In this document: positions 25,201 through 34,600 of the stretch, one piece after another | Layout: every line of letters begins with the position of its first letter | How positions within the stretch are numbered: the stretch's first letter is position 1 | From: Limnomonas spitsbergensis | Lineage: Eukaryota; Chlorophyta; Chlorophyceae; Chlamydomonadales | NCBI GenBank assembly: GCA_037349105.1 | Contig: JAYJMM010000104.1 | Span: 1,212,001 to 1,276,000, forward strand | Length of the DNA stretch: 64,000 nucleotides | Direction of reading: 5' to 3' | Made by a program: the position numbers and the translations under genes | The notes under the pieces: model-generated | Database searches by the model: none | Told to the model about the DNA's origin: nothing | Seen by the model: the letters and a program-made list of their open reading frames with translations, nothing else

Positions 25201-28200
25201 TCTAGGGTTTGTGGTTTAGGATCTTGTACATCAGCTCAAATATCTAGGGTTTGTGGTTTAGGATCTTGTACATCAGCTCAAATATCTAGGGTTTGTGGTT
25301 TAGGATCTTGTACATCAGCGCAAATATCTAGGGTTTGTGGTTTAGGATCTTGTACATCAGCACGGCATGGCCTTATCAGCTTGGTCAGCCCACTGGATAT
25401 ACTTGGGCAGGGAGGCGGATCGTCGTTGAGTTCTCACTGCAAGAGAGTCTATGACGGTGCATACCCCCTGGGCCCTGCTGAACGCTCGGCCGCGTGGGGC
25501 TGGTAGGGAATGACTAGGCTCAATTCCAGCTACCATGCACAGCCAGGACCATGGTGCAGCCAAGCCACCCTCCTACGTGAAGGGGGCAGGAACATGGAAC
25601 CCTGCAATCTAGACAAGGGGAGAGAGAAGATCGCGAGGCGGGTTCGATCCCTCAACCTCAAGAGAGTGCCGTCTTTTTAAAAGTCTGTATTATTTATGAC
25701 GAATAAAATAATACTTTATAATTATAAGGCTAATTATTGACTTGTTTTTGAACGCGCCCTTTGTCGGTGCTGTGCATGCCGGCCCTGTTCCAATATCCAT
25801 GTTATTGACCACTTTTCTGGAGCCACGTATCCTGCATCATCGCAACTGTACCAATCCTGCTATTGCAAGCACTCCCGTTGGTTGCCCCCTGTCCCGTCAG
25901 GTGGCCGGCGCGCGCTGCTTCCTGTCGGAGGACAAAGTGTTGGCGCTGGTCCCGCTGATAGATTACGAGGGCTGGCGAGCGGCCACCGACCATGTGCCTG
26001 GGGCGGAGCTGGTCCAGGCCTCGGTGGCATGGGCCTACAAGATGGTGGAGGACAGGATCGACATGTTCAGGTGTGCTGCCGACTGCTGGCTGTTTTGCTT
26101 TTTGGGTTGGGATATAGATAGAGATGCCTGCTGCTGGCTACTGCTACCATCTGCTGACAGATTCATATTTGGGAGGGGATATAGATAGAGATGCCTGCTG
26201 CTGGCTACTGCTGACATGTCGGCATGCTTCCAGCTGGGGATTGCTTTATGATTTGATCTGAGGCTACTGGCTGCTTTCAAACAGAACCTGCTGGACCGAA
26301 GGCCTTAGGAGGAACCTCGTTAGCAGGAGCCTCCCCCTGACCTCTATTTGTCTGAACGTGATTTAACAGCACTTCAGCTACAATTTGGCTACATCACGGC
26401 CTACGGCTGACAGGGCTTGGTGCTACATATATTGTTGGTTGGGCTACCGGCCGCATGGCCATCAAGGTTTGGCCCCCTTCGGATCATTGGTGGCTTCCAG
26501 GCAGCCCAACAAAGGTGGTATTGCGCTGTTCAAAATTCAAACTGCAGACAGATCGTGTACCGGTAGTGTACCTTGCACTGTTATTACTGAATTCCTGTTT
26601 GGAATTTCGAATGTCAGGTGGTGCATCCGGATTTACAACCAGCACTCATGCGGTGCCGCGCACCTCAACTGCCTGACGCCTCGGCGCAACTTTAACGACC
26701 GGACCAGCGTGTTTGGCACCGCCAAGGCGGATGTAGTCGTAGATCTCAGCGTCGGCCTGCCGGATCTACAGCTGGGTGATGGCGGCACCCTCAGCATTCA
26801 TTGCGCAGCCATCATGCCGCACCCTGGTGGGTTTGGGGTTTAGGGTTAAGGGGATACAGGGGGAGTGTGAAGTGGTGGATAGTGTCTGCTGCAGGTCTGA
26901 AGAGTAGCAGGTTGGTCGTTACAGGTTGGGTGCTTAAATTTCCTATAATGTATCTCATGCTGGCAATTTCCGTTACGTTCAGGGCGACAATATTGCGCAC
27001 TCTCTGGCACTGACCTTCCAGGAACCACTCCGAGCAAAAGGCAATGGCTGTGATTGTTCCTCTCATGAAGTAAATTAGTATCTTGATCTCGCGACGCAAC
27101 CGGGGCGCCCCCCACTTCATCGCGCTTTGAGATCCAGTCGCTCAGATGAATCTCTTGATCTCAATAGCCCTTTCAGCTGCTTTGGTATAGGGTTTAGGAT
27201 GCTGGGTTTCCTGCTTCAAGTATACACAGCCACAGACCGTGGGTAAGTGGGTATAGGGTTTAGGATAAAGGGTTTACAGCCACAGACCGTGGGTTTGTGG
27301 GTATAGGGTTTAGGATACAGGGTTTACAGCCACAGACCGTGGGTTGGTGGGTATAGGGTTTAGGATACAGGGTTTACAGCCACAGACCGTGGGTTGGTGG
27401 GTGTAGGGTTTAGGATAAAGGGTTTACAGCCGCAGACCGTGCGTTAGTGGGTTAAAGAGTATGGGTTAACGCCCACAGACCCTGGCTGCTGGTCTCAGCA
27501 AATCTATGCACCGGTATGGCTGATTGTCCTTTCGCTGCCCCCTTTCACCTTTGCACTATACAGGTGTGCCGAGCCTCTCCTGGGGGGAAGGGCCTTGGAC
27601 GGCCATTAGGGACGCCCTGGGCACAGATGAGGGCTTCCGGCTGGCAGTGGAATGGAGTGCTGAGCTGTGGCTAGCATCCAGTGAGTGAATGGACACATGC
27701 AGGAGCTGCTGAGGAAATGAGTGGGGGAAAGGCCTTGAGCATGAGTGGGGGATAGGCCTTGAGCATGAGTGGGGGATAGGCCTTGAGCATGAGTGGGGGA
27801 TAGGCCTTGAGCATAAGTGGGGGATAGGCCTTGAGCATGAGTGGGGGATAGGCCTTGAGCATGAGTGGGGGATAGGCCTTGAGCATGAGTCGGGGAAAGG
27901 CCTTGAGCATGAGTGGGGGATAGGCCTTGAGCATGAGTGGGGGATAGGCCTTGAGCATGAGTGGGGGATAGGCCTTGAGCATGAGTGGGGGATAGGCCTT
28001 GAGCATGAGTGGGGGATAGGCCTTGAGCATGAGTGGGGGATAGGCCTTGAGCATGAGTGGGGGATAGGCCTTGAGCATGAGTGGGGGATAGGCCTTGAGC
28101 ATGAGTGGGGGATAGGCCTTGAGCATGAGTCGGGGAAAGGCCTTGAGCATGAGTGGGGGATAGGCCTTGAGCATGAGTGGGGGATAGGCCTTGAGCATGA

Positions 28201-30031
28201 GTGGGGGATAGGCCTTGAGCATGAGTGGGGGATAGGCCTTGTGCATAAGTGGGGGATAGGCCTTGAGCATGAGTGGGGGATAGGCCTTGAGCATGAGTGG
28301 GGGATAGGCCTTGAGCATGAGTGGGGGATAGGCCTTGAGCATGAGTGGGGGATAGGCCTTGAGCATGAGTGGGGGATAGGCCTTGTGCATGAGTGGGGGA
28401 TAGGCCTTGAGCATGAGTGGGGGATAGGCCTTGAGCATGAGTGGGGGATAGGCCTTGAGCATGAGTGGGGGATAGGCCTTGAGCATGAGTGGGGGATAGG
28501 CCTTGAGCATAAGTGGGGGATAGGCCTTGAGCATGAGTGGGGGATAGGCCTTGAGCATGAGTGGGGGATAGGCCTTGAGCATGAGTGGGGGAAAGGCCTT
28601 GAGCATGAGTGGGGGATAGGCCTTGAGCATGAGTGGGGGATAGGCCTTGAGCATGAGTGGGGGATAGGCCTTGAGCATGAGTGGGGGATAGGCCTTGTGC
28701 ATGAGTGGGGGATAGGCCTTGAGCATGAGTGGGGGATAGGCCTTGAGCATGAGTGGGGGATAGGCCATGAGCATGAGTGGGGGAAAGGCCTTGAGCATAA
28801 GTGGGGGAAAGGCCTTGAGCATGAGTGGGGGAAAGGCCTTGAGCATGAGTGGGGGATAGGCCTTGAGCATGAGTGGGGGATAGGCCTTGAGCATGAGTGG
28901 GGGATAGGCCTTGAGCATGAGTGGGGGATAGGCCTTGAGCATGAGTGGGGGATAGGCCTTGAGCATGAGTGGGGGATAGGCCTTGAGCATGAGTGGGGGA
29001 TAGGCCTTGAGCATGAGTGGGGGATAGGCCTTGAGCATGAGTGGGGGATAGGCCTTGAGCATGAGTGGGGGATAGGCCTTGAGCATGAGTGGGGGATAGG
29101 CCTTGAGCATGAGTGGGGGATAGGCCTTGAGCATAAGTGTTTCTTTTTCGTGATTCAGGCCCCTGTCAGCTTCAATCCGGCCGGAGGCCCCAGTTCTGGC
29201 TAGGTATGTTGTTCAAGGTTTTGTCACGATCGGGCATTAGGCGGCTGTGCAGCCCGCTGTAAATGGCCTCGTAGCAAAAAATCTAAAATCTGAACCCTAA
29301 AATCTGAACCCTGGTATTCAAACCCTAAAATGGAAGCCCTGGAATCAAAGTCCTTCAATCTGAAGCCTTTATAAACCCAAATCATGTAGCAGAGGAAATG
29401 ACTAAATGAGCGACGGATGGCTTTTGAGAGGTGGCTTTGGTGCACGCTGAAATAAGTAATATGCCAATTCGGCTCAGTAACTGAAGGGTTTAGGGTTGAA
29501 AGAATGCTGAAAGGAATACTTATCGTCACAGGTGATTGGAGTCCCAAGACCGTGGTTGTCCTATTAGCCACATCTGAAGCTGGCAAGAAGGCTCATATCA
29601 TCATTGGGGCCATCAAAGATGATGCAGAGGGCAGCAGCAGCAGCAACAGCAACAATGTGGAGGCCAAGGTGATGATGGTGCTGGACATTGCGGCAGACAC
29701 ACTGGAAACCATCGTAAGCACCATCAAGGAAAAGGCGAATGCCACGGTGATGTCAGGGTGCATCACACTCTGCTCGCTCGGGACAGCCCCCGTGGCGGCG
29801 GAACCAGCTGTACCAGTCGTGCCTGCTCCCATGCTGGCAGTGGTGCCAACCGCGGCAGTGGAAGTGGAGGAAGGCGGGTCTATCGCGGCTGGTGCTCAGG
29901 AGGGGCCTGAGGTTCCTGAGCAGCACATCATCAAGGGAGGCGATGCCAGGGTGAAAGCGAGCGGGGTGGAGACTGCAGCTGGACCTCCGATGGCGGAGTA
30001 CAAGGCACGACAGGGATGCTTGCAGTGCTGA
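16226..30031 (+). CDS. HET-like (heterokaryon incompatibility) domain protein
   Basis: Spliced model, exons 16226-16377, 17229-17283, 17799-17873 (or to 17891, also in phase), 19592-19735, 20099-20198, 21241-21432, 22248-22338, 24721-24874, 25901-26070, 26618-26826, 27564-27680, 29159-29203, 29532-30031: about 667 aa, phase closing at all junctions. It starts at ATG 16226 (MVRYLKVSDI). The three conserved blocks of the HET domain are seen in order: VLSYRW (around residue 50), VWIDQFCVPQ followed by EIYRLGKVSLVLAPV (about 111-150), and YMRRVWTIQEA (about 194-204). HET domains act in non-self recognition and cell death in filamentous fungi; the role in an alga is unknown. The middle (residues 280-500) has no recognised domain, and the C-terminus is Ala/Val/Glu-rich with a Ser/Asn run. 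Exon 29159-29203 (45 nt) is optional: skipping it keeps the frame. No TM segment was seen. Confidence 0.75.
16490..16740 (+). pseudogene. Two decayed copies of HET-like exon 1 end and donor
   Basis: The 3' half of exon 1 (gcatggcagct... gagccaggagcc ... ctacag|gtgcat) is repeated in diverged form with donors at 16565 (aacag|gtatag) and 16717 (ttcag|gtgtac). The copies share the gttgag / gagccagg core but contain indels, so they do not keep the exon frame. They are read as decayed tandem duplicates inside intron 1. Confidence 0.7.
18348..18411 (+). pseudogene. Decayed copy of the central HET-domain exon
   Basis: After an acceptor (ctacctag) the sequence translates VVVWIMCLLASDAVELV then a TAG stop, aligning with the start of the true exon at 19592 (VAVWMMWLHATNAAELVW). 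The conserved Trp codon TGG has become TAG. It lies 1.24 kb upstream of the true exon and is separated from it by a CCCT-rich tract. Confidence 0.8.
18420..19580. repeat. CACCCTY / AACCCT simple-repeat tract, about 1.1 kb
   Basis: Irregular heptamers such as caccctc, caccctt, catccctt and aaccctc/aaccctta, drifting from one variant to the next along the tract. It resembles degenerate telomere-like repeat but has no uniform CCCTAAA or CCCTAAAA unit. It fills intron 3 of the HET-like gene just before the central HET exon. Confidence 0.9.
20945..21030 (+). pseudogene. Decayed copy of the HET exon with the third motif
   Basis: Acceptor cccctttcag at 20947-20956 is followed by sequence matching the true exon from 21241: a copy of the GDxAKxxLLINSSYM segment (gatattgccaagcag, then ctgatcaacagctcctacatg), breaking down in the region of the conserved RRVW motif. 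It lies 284 bp before the true exon. Confidence 0.75.
21061..21150 (+). repeat. Dispersed repeat family R2
   Basis: Copy with the family core ggtacagcaagccctgctgc, followed by a diverged accggtcgaggttcggtcc-like right part. It sits between the decayed and the true copy of the HET exon. Confidence 0.6.
21505..21735 (+). repeat. Two decayed copies of a HET exon end and donor
   Basis: The end of the exon finishing at 21432 (cagttcaatgcatggaatg|gtgagtcggg) is repeated at about 21547-21600 (gccaatgcatagagca|gtgagtcagg) and 21694-21730 (cagttcaatgcatggagtg then ttgagtcgga), each with the following catcaaa / ccatggaaa type intron sequence where readable. Confidence 0.75.
21895..21980 (-). repeat. 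Dispersed repeat family R2, reverse copy
   Basis: Reverse complement carries ggtgcagcaagcccagc and ggcaaagatttggtccc, matching 15111-15185. It lies in an intron of the HET-like gene. Confidence 0.7.
22041..22130 (-). repeat. Dispersed repeat family R1, reverse copy, (CTTT)n-tailed
   Basis: Reverse complement begins ggtaacggcgcggatgtggc, continues with a caagctgcgttgtttcctta-type middle and an acgccct...agggcgt hairpin, and ends in a gctttctttctta tail. Matching copies are at 57832-57940 and 59041-59133, partial at 30319-30369. The tail of short tandem repeats is SINE/LINE-like. Confidence 0.75.
22431..24720. repeat. 104-bp array repeating a splice acceptor, 22 units
   Basis: The motif ccttgcttccag|gacc (or gcctccag) recurs every 104 bp from 22431 to the true acceptor of the HET exon at 24720 (2288 bp = 22 x 104 exactly). 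Each unit thus carries a copy of the real acceptor plus the first exon bases, followed by tctggcctttccctctgatg. Variants inside the unit are few (gattaat/gatcatt, gatgatga/gatgacga). 104 is not a multiple of three and units contain stops. Confidence 0.97.
24900..25365. repeat. 42-bp array, about 11 units
   Basis: Unit with gatcttgtacatcagctc and aaatatctagggtttgtgg; 42 bp is 14 codons, so one + frame stays open through the array (25024-25506, repeating QISRVCGLGSCTSA). It is read as intronic because it lies between two exons of the HET-like gene and its frame does not link to them. Confidence 0.93.
26371..26425 (+). repeat. Left part of dispersed family R2
   Basis: Matches 35583-35650 over cttcagct, then cagctacatcacagcctacgg-like sequence (ggctacatcacggcctacgg here) and ggcttggtgc. 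Intronic in the HET-like gene. Confidence 0.5.
27185..27465. repeat. About 58-bp tandem repeat, 5 imperfect units
   Basis: Units share gggtatagggtttaggat and gggtttacagccacagaccg. They are intronic in the HET-like gene, about 100 bp upstream of the exon at 27564. The rest of this intron (26827-27180) shows nothing recognisable. Confidence 0.9.
27717..29140. repeat. 24-bp minisatellite, 60 unit starts
   Basis: Unit atgagtgggggataggccttgagc reduced to its 24-bp period; starts run from 27717 to 29133 in exact register (1416 bp = 59 x 24). Because 24 is divisible by three, both strands stay open: a 487-codon frame on the - strand and 320 on the +. It lies in an intron of the HET-like gene between exons ending 27680 and starting 29159. 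Confidence 0.97.
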
Positions 30032-31667
30032 AATGATTTTGGAAAATTGAGATCGCTATGGTGCGTTATTGCATCAGGGAGGCTCCAAGCCAGTCACCGC
30101 CAACATTGTTGATGTGAGGCGTGCACCAGAACAGCTGTGGTGGCTGCCAGGCAGCCGCCCATTGGCCAATCGGGACCAACCCTGAGTGGCTTTGGCCCAT
30201 GGCCCCAGCAGCGTGGCATGTCGCAACAGGCCCCCACGGCCACAGGCCGAAATGCTGCTGAAGTGGGCTGAAAATAAGACTAATCACCATACCACACAGG
30301 TTATCTGAGTACAGGTGCCAGGGTAACGGTGTGGATGTGGCTCCGGCCCCATGCTTGGTTGTTTCCTGTACCACACACCCAGGGTTAGAGCAGTGTTCCT
30401 TTATTCTTTCTGAAATGAGGTATGGTAGATGATGTACTACAGGTGAGGATGTGTGGTTGTTTTGCATTGTTTATGCAACAACGCCACACAAATAGCCTGG
30501 TAAACCATTACTGGGCGGGGTCTGGATCATGACGCTGGACGCGGATAGCAGACCCTCACGTGATATGAGTCACTGACTGGCTAGTAGGTCTGCCTAAATA
30601 AATGTTTTTTGTTTTGCTTCACTGGCCTCACACGCATAGGAATGTTCGGGGGGTACACGACTGCACAGTTGGCATAATGTTGTCATGTTAGTTATTTCTG
30701 GCATACTACGATGACAACAAGGATATATAATGATGTGCTTTGCCACGGTGTTGGTGTACTTTTCGGCCTTTGCTCCTTCACGGTGCCTGCTGATTGCTAT
30801 GTGCTATTAGAGCTATCATTGTGAATCGCGAAACTAATACCAGCAATGGCACATGACACATGTTGAAGAAATAAGCGGAATCATACCGGTGTTACGCTAT
30901 CCTGCCGGCAAGCTCCTAAAATCAGGGGGGGGGGCATTCTTGACTCATCTCAAACTCACCATGGATATGCAGTTGCTTGCAGTTGCTGTGACTTTGTCAG
31001 ACCCAAGGAAGCTTCATCTGGATTCATGTTTGTAGCATCAGTATTGCCACAGTCTCAAGGACTCTTTTCCTGCCTGGTTCCGCAAAAGTAACTATCAGTA
31101 ACTACCGATGCTTGTCATACAACAATTGGAGACAACATACTTTTTATTTTGCATGGACTTCACATAGTGTGAGGCTTGTGCCTCACACTTGAAAATCTAA
31201 GACAATCACACAGAAGACAGGAGTGCTGTTTTTTTGCATTTTTTAAAGATCCGCATCGCTGGGCCATGGTCATGCACTCTTGCCCCTCCTCTACGTTCTA
31301 AGCTTGGCCATGGTCAGTTTCGGACTCTGCCCTATTCCATCCTCTGGACAACGAGCATATTCCGTTAGCATGCTTTTCGAGCCGTCAGGCGCTCTTTTCT
31401 GCGTCACCTTTTTCTAGCTGATCTAAAAGTTTAAATTTTAAATATTTTGATTTTTTTTGTAAACCAAATAAACTGCCAGCAATCACTGATAGCGCTCCCA
31501 GATTGTCAGTTAGTCACCCTGTCACCACCAGTGCCTGTCACCGGCTCAACTTGTCAGATCTCAGTCGCATATTTAGCGTACCGGTATCTCAACGCCGACC
31601 CGCAGCTTAAAGCTATCCAGGTGCCTGTAGGGACCCAGACACGTTCGTTGCGACGCAACGTCGAACC
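30032..31667. other. Intergenic region between HET-like and GNAT genes
   Basis: Contains a partial family R1 repeat (30319-30369), another repeat-like block at 30110-30200 (ggccaatcgggaccaaccc), and AT-rich sequence around 31430-31460 before the GNAT start. No convincing coding exon was seen. Both genes are on the + strand, so this holds a 3' end and a promoter. Confidence 0.6.
30319..30369 (+). repeat. Partial copy of dispersed family R1
   Basis: Left half only: gggtaacggtgtggatgtgg, then ctccggccccatgcttggtt and gtttcctg. The hairpin and (CTTT)n tail of the complete copies are missing. Confidence 0.65.
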
Positions 31668-34600
31668 ATGGCAGCACTAGTCAGCTGTGTCACCCCTAGG
31701 GCCACTGCATCCATGTGCAGCACCTCCCGCCCCGCCATGGCGTCCTACATTCATTCTAACCCGATCAGAGTTGGCAGGAGCAGGGGCAGGACTGCGACGA
31801 CACTCGCTTTTCGTAGCATGCCGCTCAGCAACTGCAGATCTTGCGCTCTCCGGACCAACAGCAGCAAGGCAAACAAGAGCTTCCAAGTAATAATGAAAAG
31901 CAGCGGCATCAGCAGCAGCATGAAGAAGGAAACCGTCCACGTAAGCGGTAACAGAATCAGCAGAAGATCAGCAAATCCCCAATCCTGGTGCATCTTAGTC
32001 AGCTGTGCCACGACGGAGGTGCCCGCGTCGTCCACCTCGGCTCCTGGTGCGGATCAGCAGGAATCGGCTGTCGTCATCCGGCCGATAAATGGCGCCGAGG
32101 AGCTTCAGCGAGTGGCGCGACTGCGAGCCCAGGCGTTTTACCAGGTTAGGGTCATGCTTCAGGCATCTGTCCAATTGGCTGCCCTTTCTTCTTTGCTTGT
32201 CCATGCATTATGCTGAAGCTTGCAGGAAAAACCAAGATGATATGTGGGACAAGGGGCTGCCTCTCCTGTGTTAGTGCTTATGTATCATGCAGGGTTTGAA
32301 CCTCCATGCATGGCTGGCATGTTCATGCATAGCCGGGGAGGAAGTGGTTTGCCTCTTCTCCCTTGCCCATGCATGTTTAGCTATTTCACCTGCTGGCAGC
32401 ATGCTGCAATGTATTAGCATGTTTGCGATTACATGCGGCATCCTATGAATCTGCGTGGTTGCAGACACATATCCCATGATGCATGGCTGCATGCGGCACC
32501 CCACGAGATTGCATGGTTCGTGGGTTACATGCACGTGCCCCATGCTGCATGGCTGCATGCTCTATTCCACGAGACTGCATGGTTGCATGCACACGCCCCA
32601 GGCTGCATGGCTGCATGCAGTATTCCACGAGACTGCATGGTTACATGCACATGCCCCATGCTGCATGACTGCATGCACGCATGCTCGCACCCCATGTGTG
32701 CTGCCAGCAGAAGGATATAGCGGCCATATCTATGCCGTCGCCATGAACCGCCGTACCATGCAGCTGGATCATTGCATGGTGTGGATGCAAGGTAGCGGCG
32801 CTGACACAGCATCCAGCTGCGATGCCTCCCTGACACATGCAGGCTCGGTTCTCCTTTGGGGAAGAAGTTTTACTTTCTCCTGGCCTTTGGCTAGGATAGA
32901 GATCCGGTGAATCGATGAAGTTCTGGCGCATGATTAGCCCTTGCCTATTATCCCAGTCCTGCTTGAAGCTGTAGGTGTGTAATGACAATCATGAATCCCG
33001 TACTGAGCAGAGGTATGTAATTTAAGTTGGATACCGGTATGTGGACATTTTACGACCATCTAAATCCAACGCTTCTGGGCATCTCTGCAAGAAAGCCTCT
33101 CGAAGTTGAGTCGTTCAATCCAAACCCAGAATGCTTGTTCTTGCAGGATGATCGTTCCAGGTTTGTGGAATCGCTGAAGAAGAAGTTTGCTGGCCAGGAG
33201 GCTGAGAGCCTGGAGCAGCGCACTCGACCTTACACACCCAGCGGGGCACCGTTGTGTGAATGCCTGGTGAGGGATGTTGGGGGTTCAGGGTTGTGTGAAT
33301 GCCTGGTGAGGGATGTTGGGGGTTCAGGGTTGTGTGAATGCCTGGTGAGGGATGTTGGGGGTTCAGGGTTGTGTGAATGCCTGGTGAGGGATGCTGGGGG
33401 TTTAGGGTTGTGTGAATGCCTGGTGAGGGATGTTGGGGGTTTAGGGTTGCGTGAATGCCTGGTGAGGGATGTTGGGGGTTCAGGGTTGTGTGAATGCCTG
33501 GTGAGGGATGTTGGGGGTTTAGGGTTGTGTGAATGCCTGGTGAGGGATGTTGGGGGTTCAGGGTTGTGTGAATGCCTGGTGAGGGATGTTGGGGGTTTAG
33601 GGTTGTGTGAATGCCTGGTGAGGGATGTTGGGGGTTTAGGGTTATGTGAATGCCTGGTGAGGGATGTTGGGGGTTTAGGGTTGTGTGAATGCCTGGTGAG
33701 GGATGTTGGGGGTTAAGGGTTGTGTGAATGCCTGGTGAGGGATGTTGGGGGTTTAGGGTTGTGTGAATGCCTGGTGAGGGATGTTGGGGGTTTAGGGTTG
33801 TGTGAATGCCTGGTGAGGGATGTTGGGGGGTTTAGGGTTGTGTGAATGCCTGGTGAGGGATGCTGGGGGTTTAGGGTTGTGTGAATGCCTGGTGAGGGAT
33901 GCTGGGGGTTTAGGGTTGTGTGAATGCCTGGTGAGGGATGCTGGGGGTTTAGGGTTGTGTGAATGCCTGGTGAGGGATGCTGGGGGTGTAGGGTTGTGTG
34001 AATGCCTGGTGAGGGATGCTGGGGGTTTAGGGTTGTGTGAATGCCTGGTGAGGGATGCTGGGGGTTAAGGATTGTGTGAATGCCTGGTGAGGGATGCTGG
34101 GGGTTCAGGGTTGTGTGAATGCCTGGTGAGGGATGCTCGGGGCTTAGGTCGTAGGGTTGTGCGAATGCCTGGTGAGGGATGCTGGGGGTCCAAGTCTGCT
34201 GGGTTTGACAACGGGCCAAGGGCTTGAAGTTGATCTTTTGGAAAGCCAGAGCATTACTTGTCACTGGAGCACAGGGACAGCTGGAATAGTAAACGTGACC
34301 AGAGCGCAGGGATAGCTGGAGCAGGAAATGCATCCTTCCGCACCCAGCGGACCGTAGAAGACGTGACAGACCACTGGGCAAAAAAGGGTGGCTCCATAAA
34401 TCCAAGCTAGTCCAACACTCCAAGCCAATCCAGGCCTGTCTAATCCAAGTAAAACCAGTCCAAGACAAGTGAATCCAGTCCACGCCAATCCTATTCAAGC
34501 CAGTCCAATCCAAACCAAGCCAGCCCGCTCCAATCCAAGCCAGTCCTATCCAAGGCAATCCTATCCAAAACAAGCTTGGGGCAAGTCCTGGGCCAAAATG

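Noticed and set aside
25641..25651. ggttcgatccc, a tRNA B-box match, followed by a T run
   Set aside because: Flanking bases do not form a T-arm or acceptor stem and no A box or cloverleaf could be drawn; at most a remnant of a Pol III-derived repeat.
27671..29203. A 487-codon - strand frame and a 320-codon + frame
   Set aside because: Both come from a stop-free 24-bp tandem repeat inside an intron of the HET-like gene.
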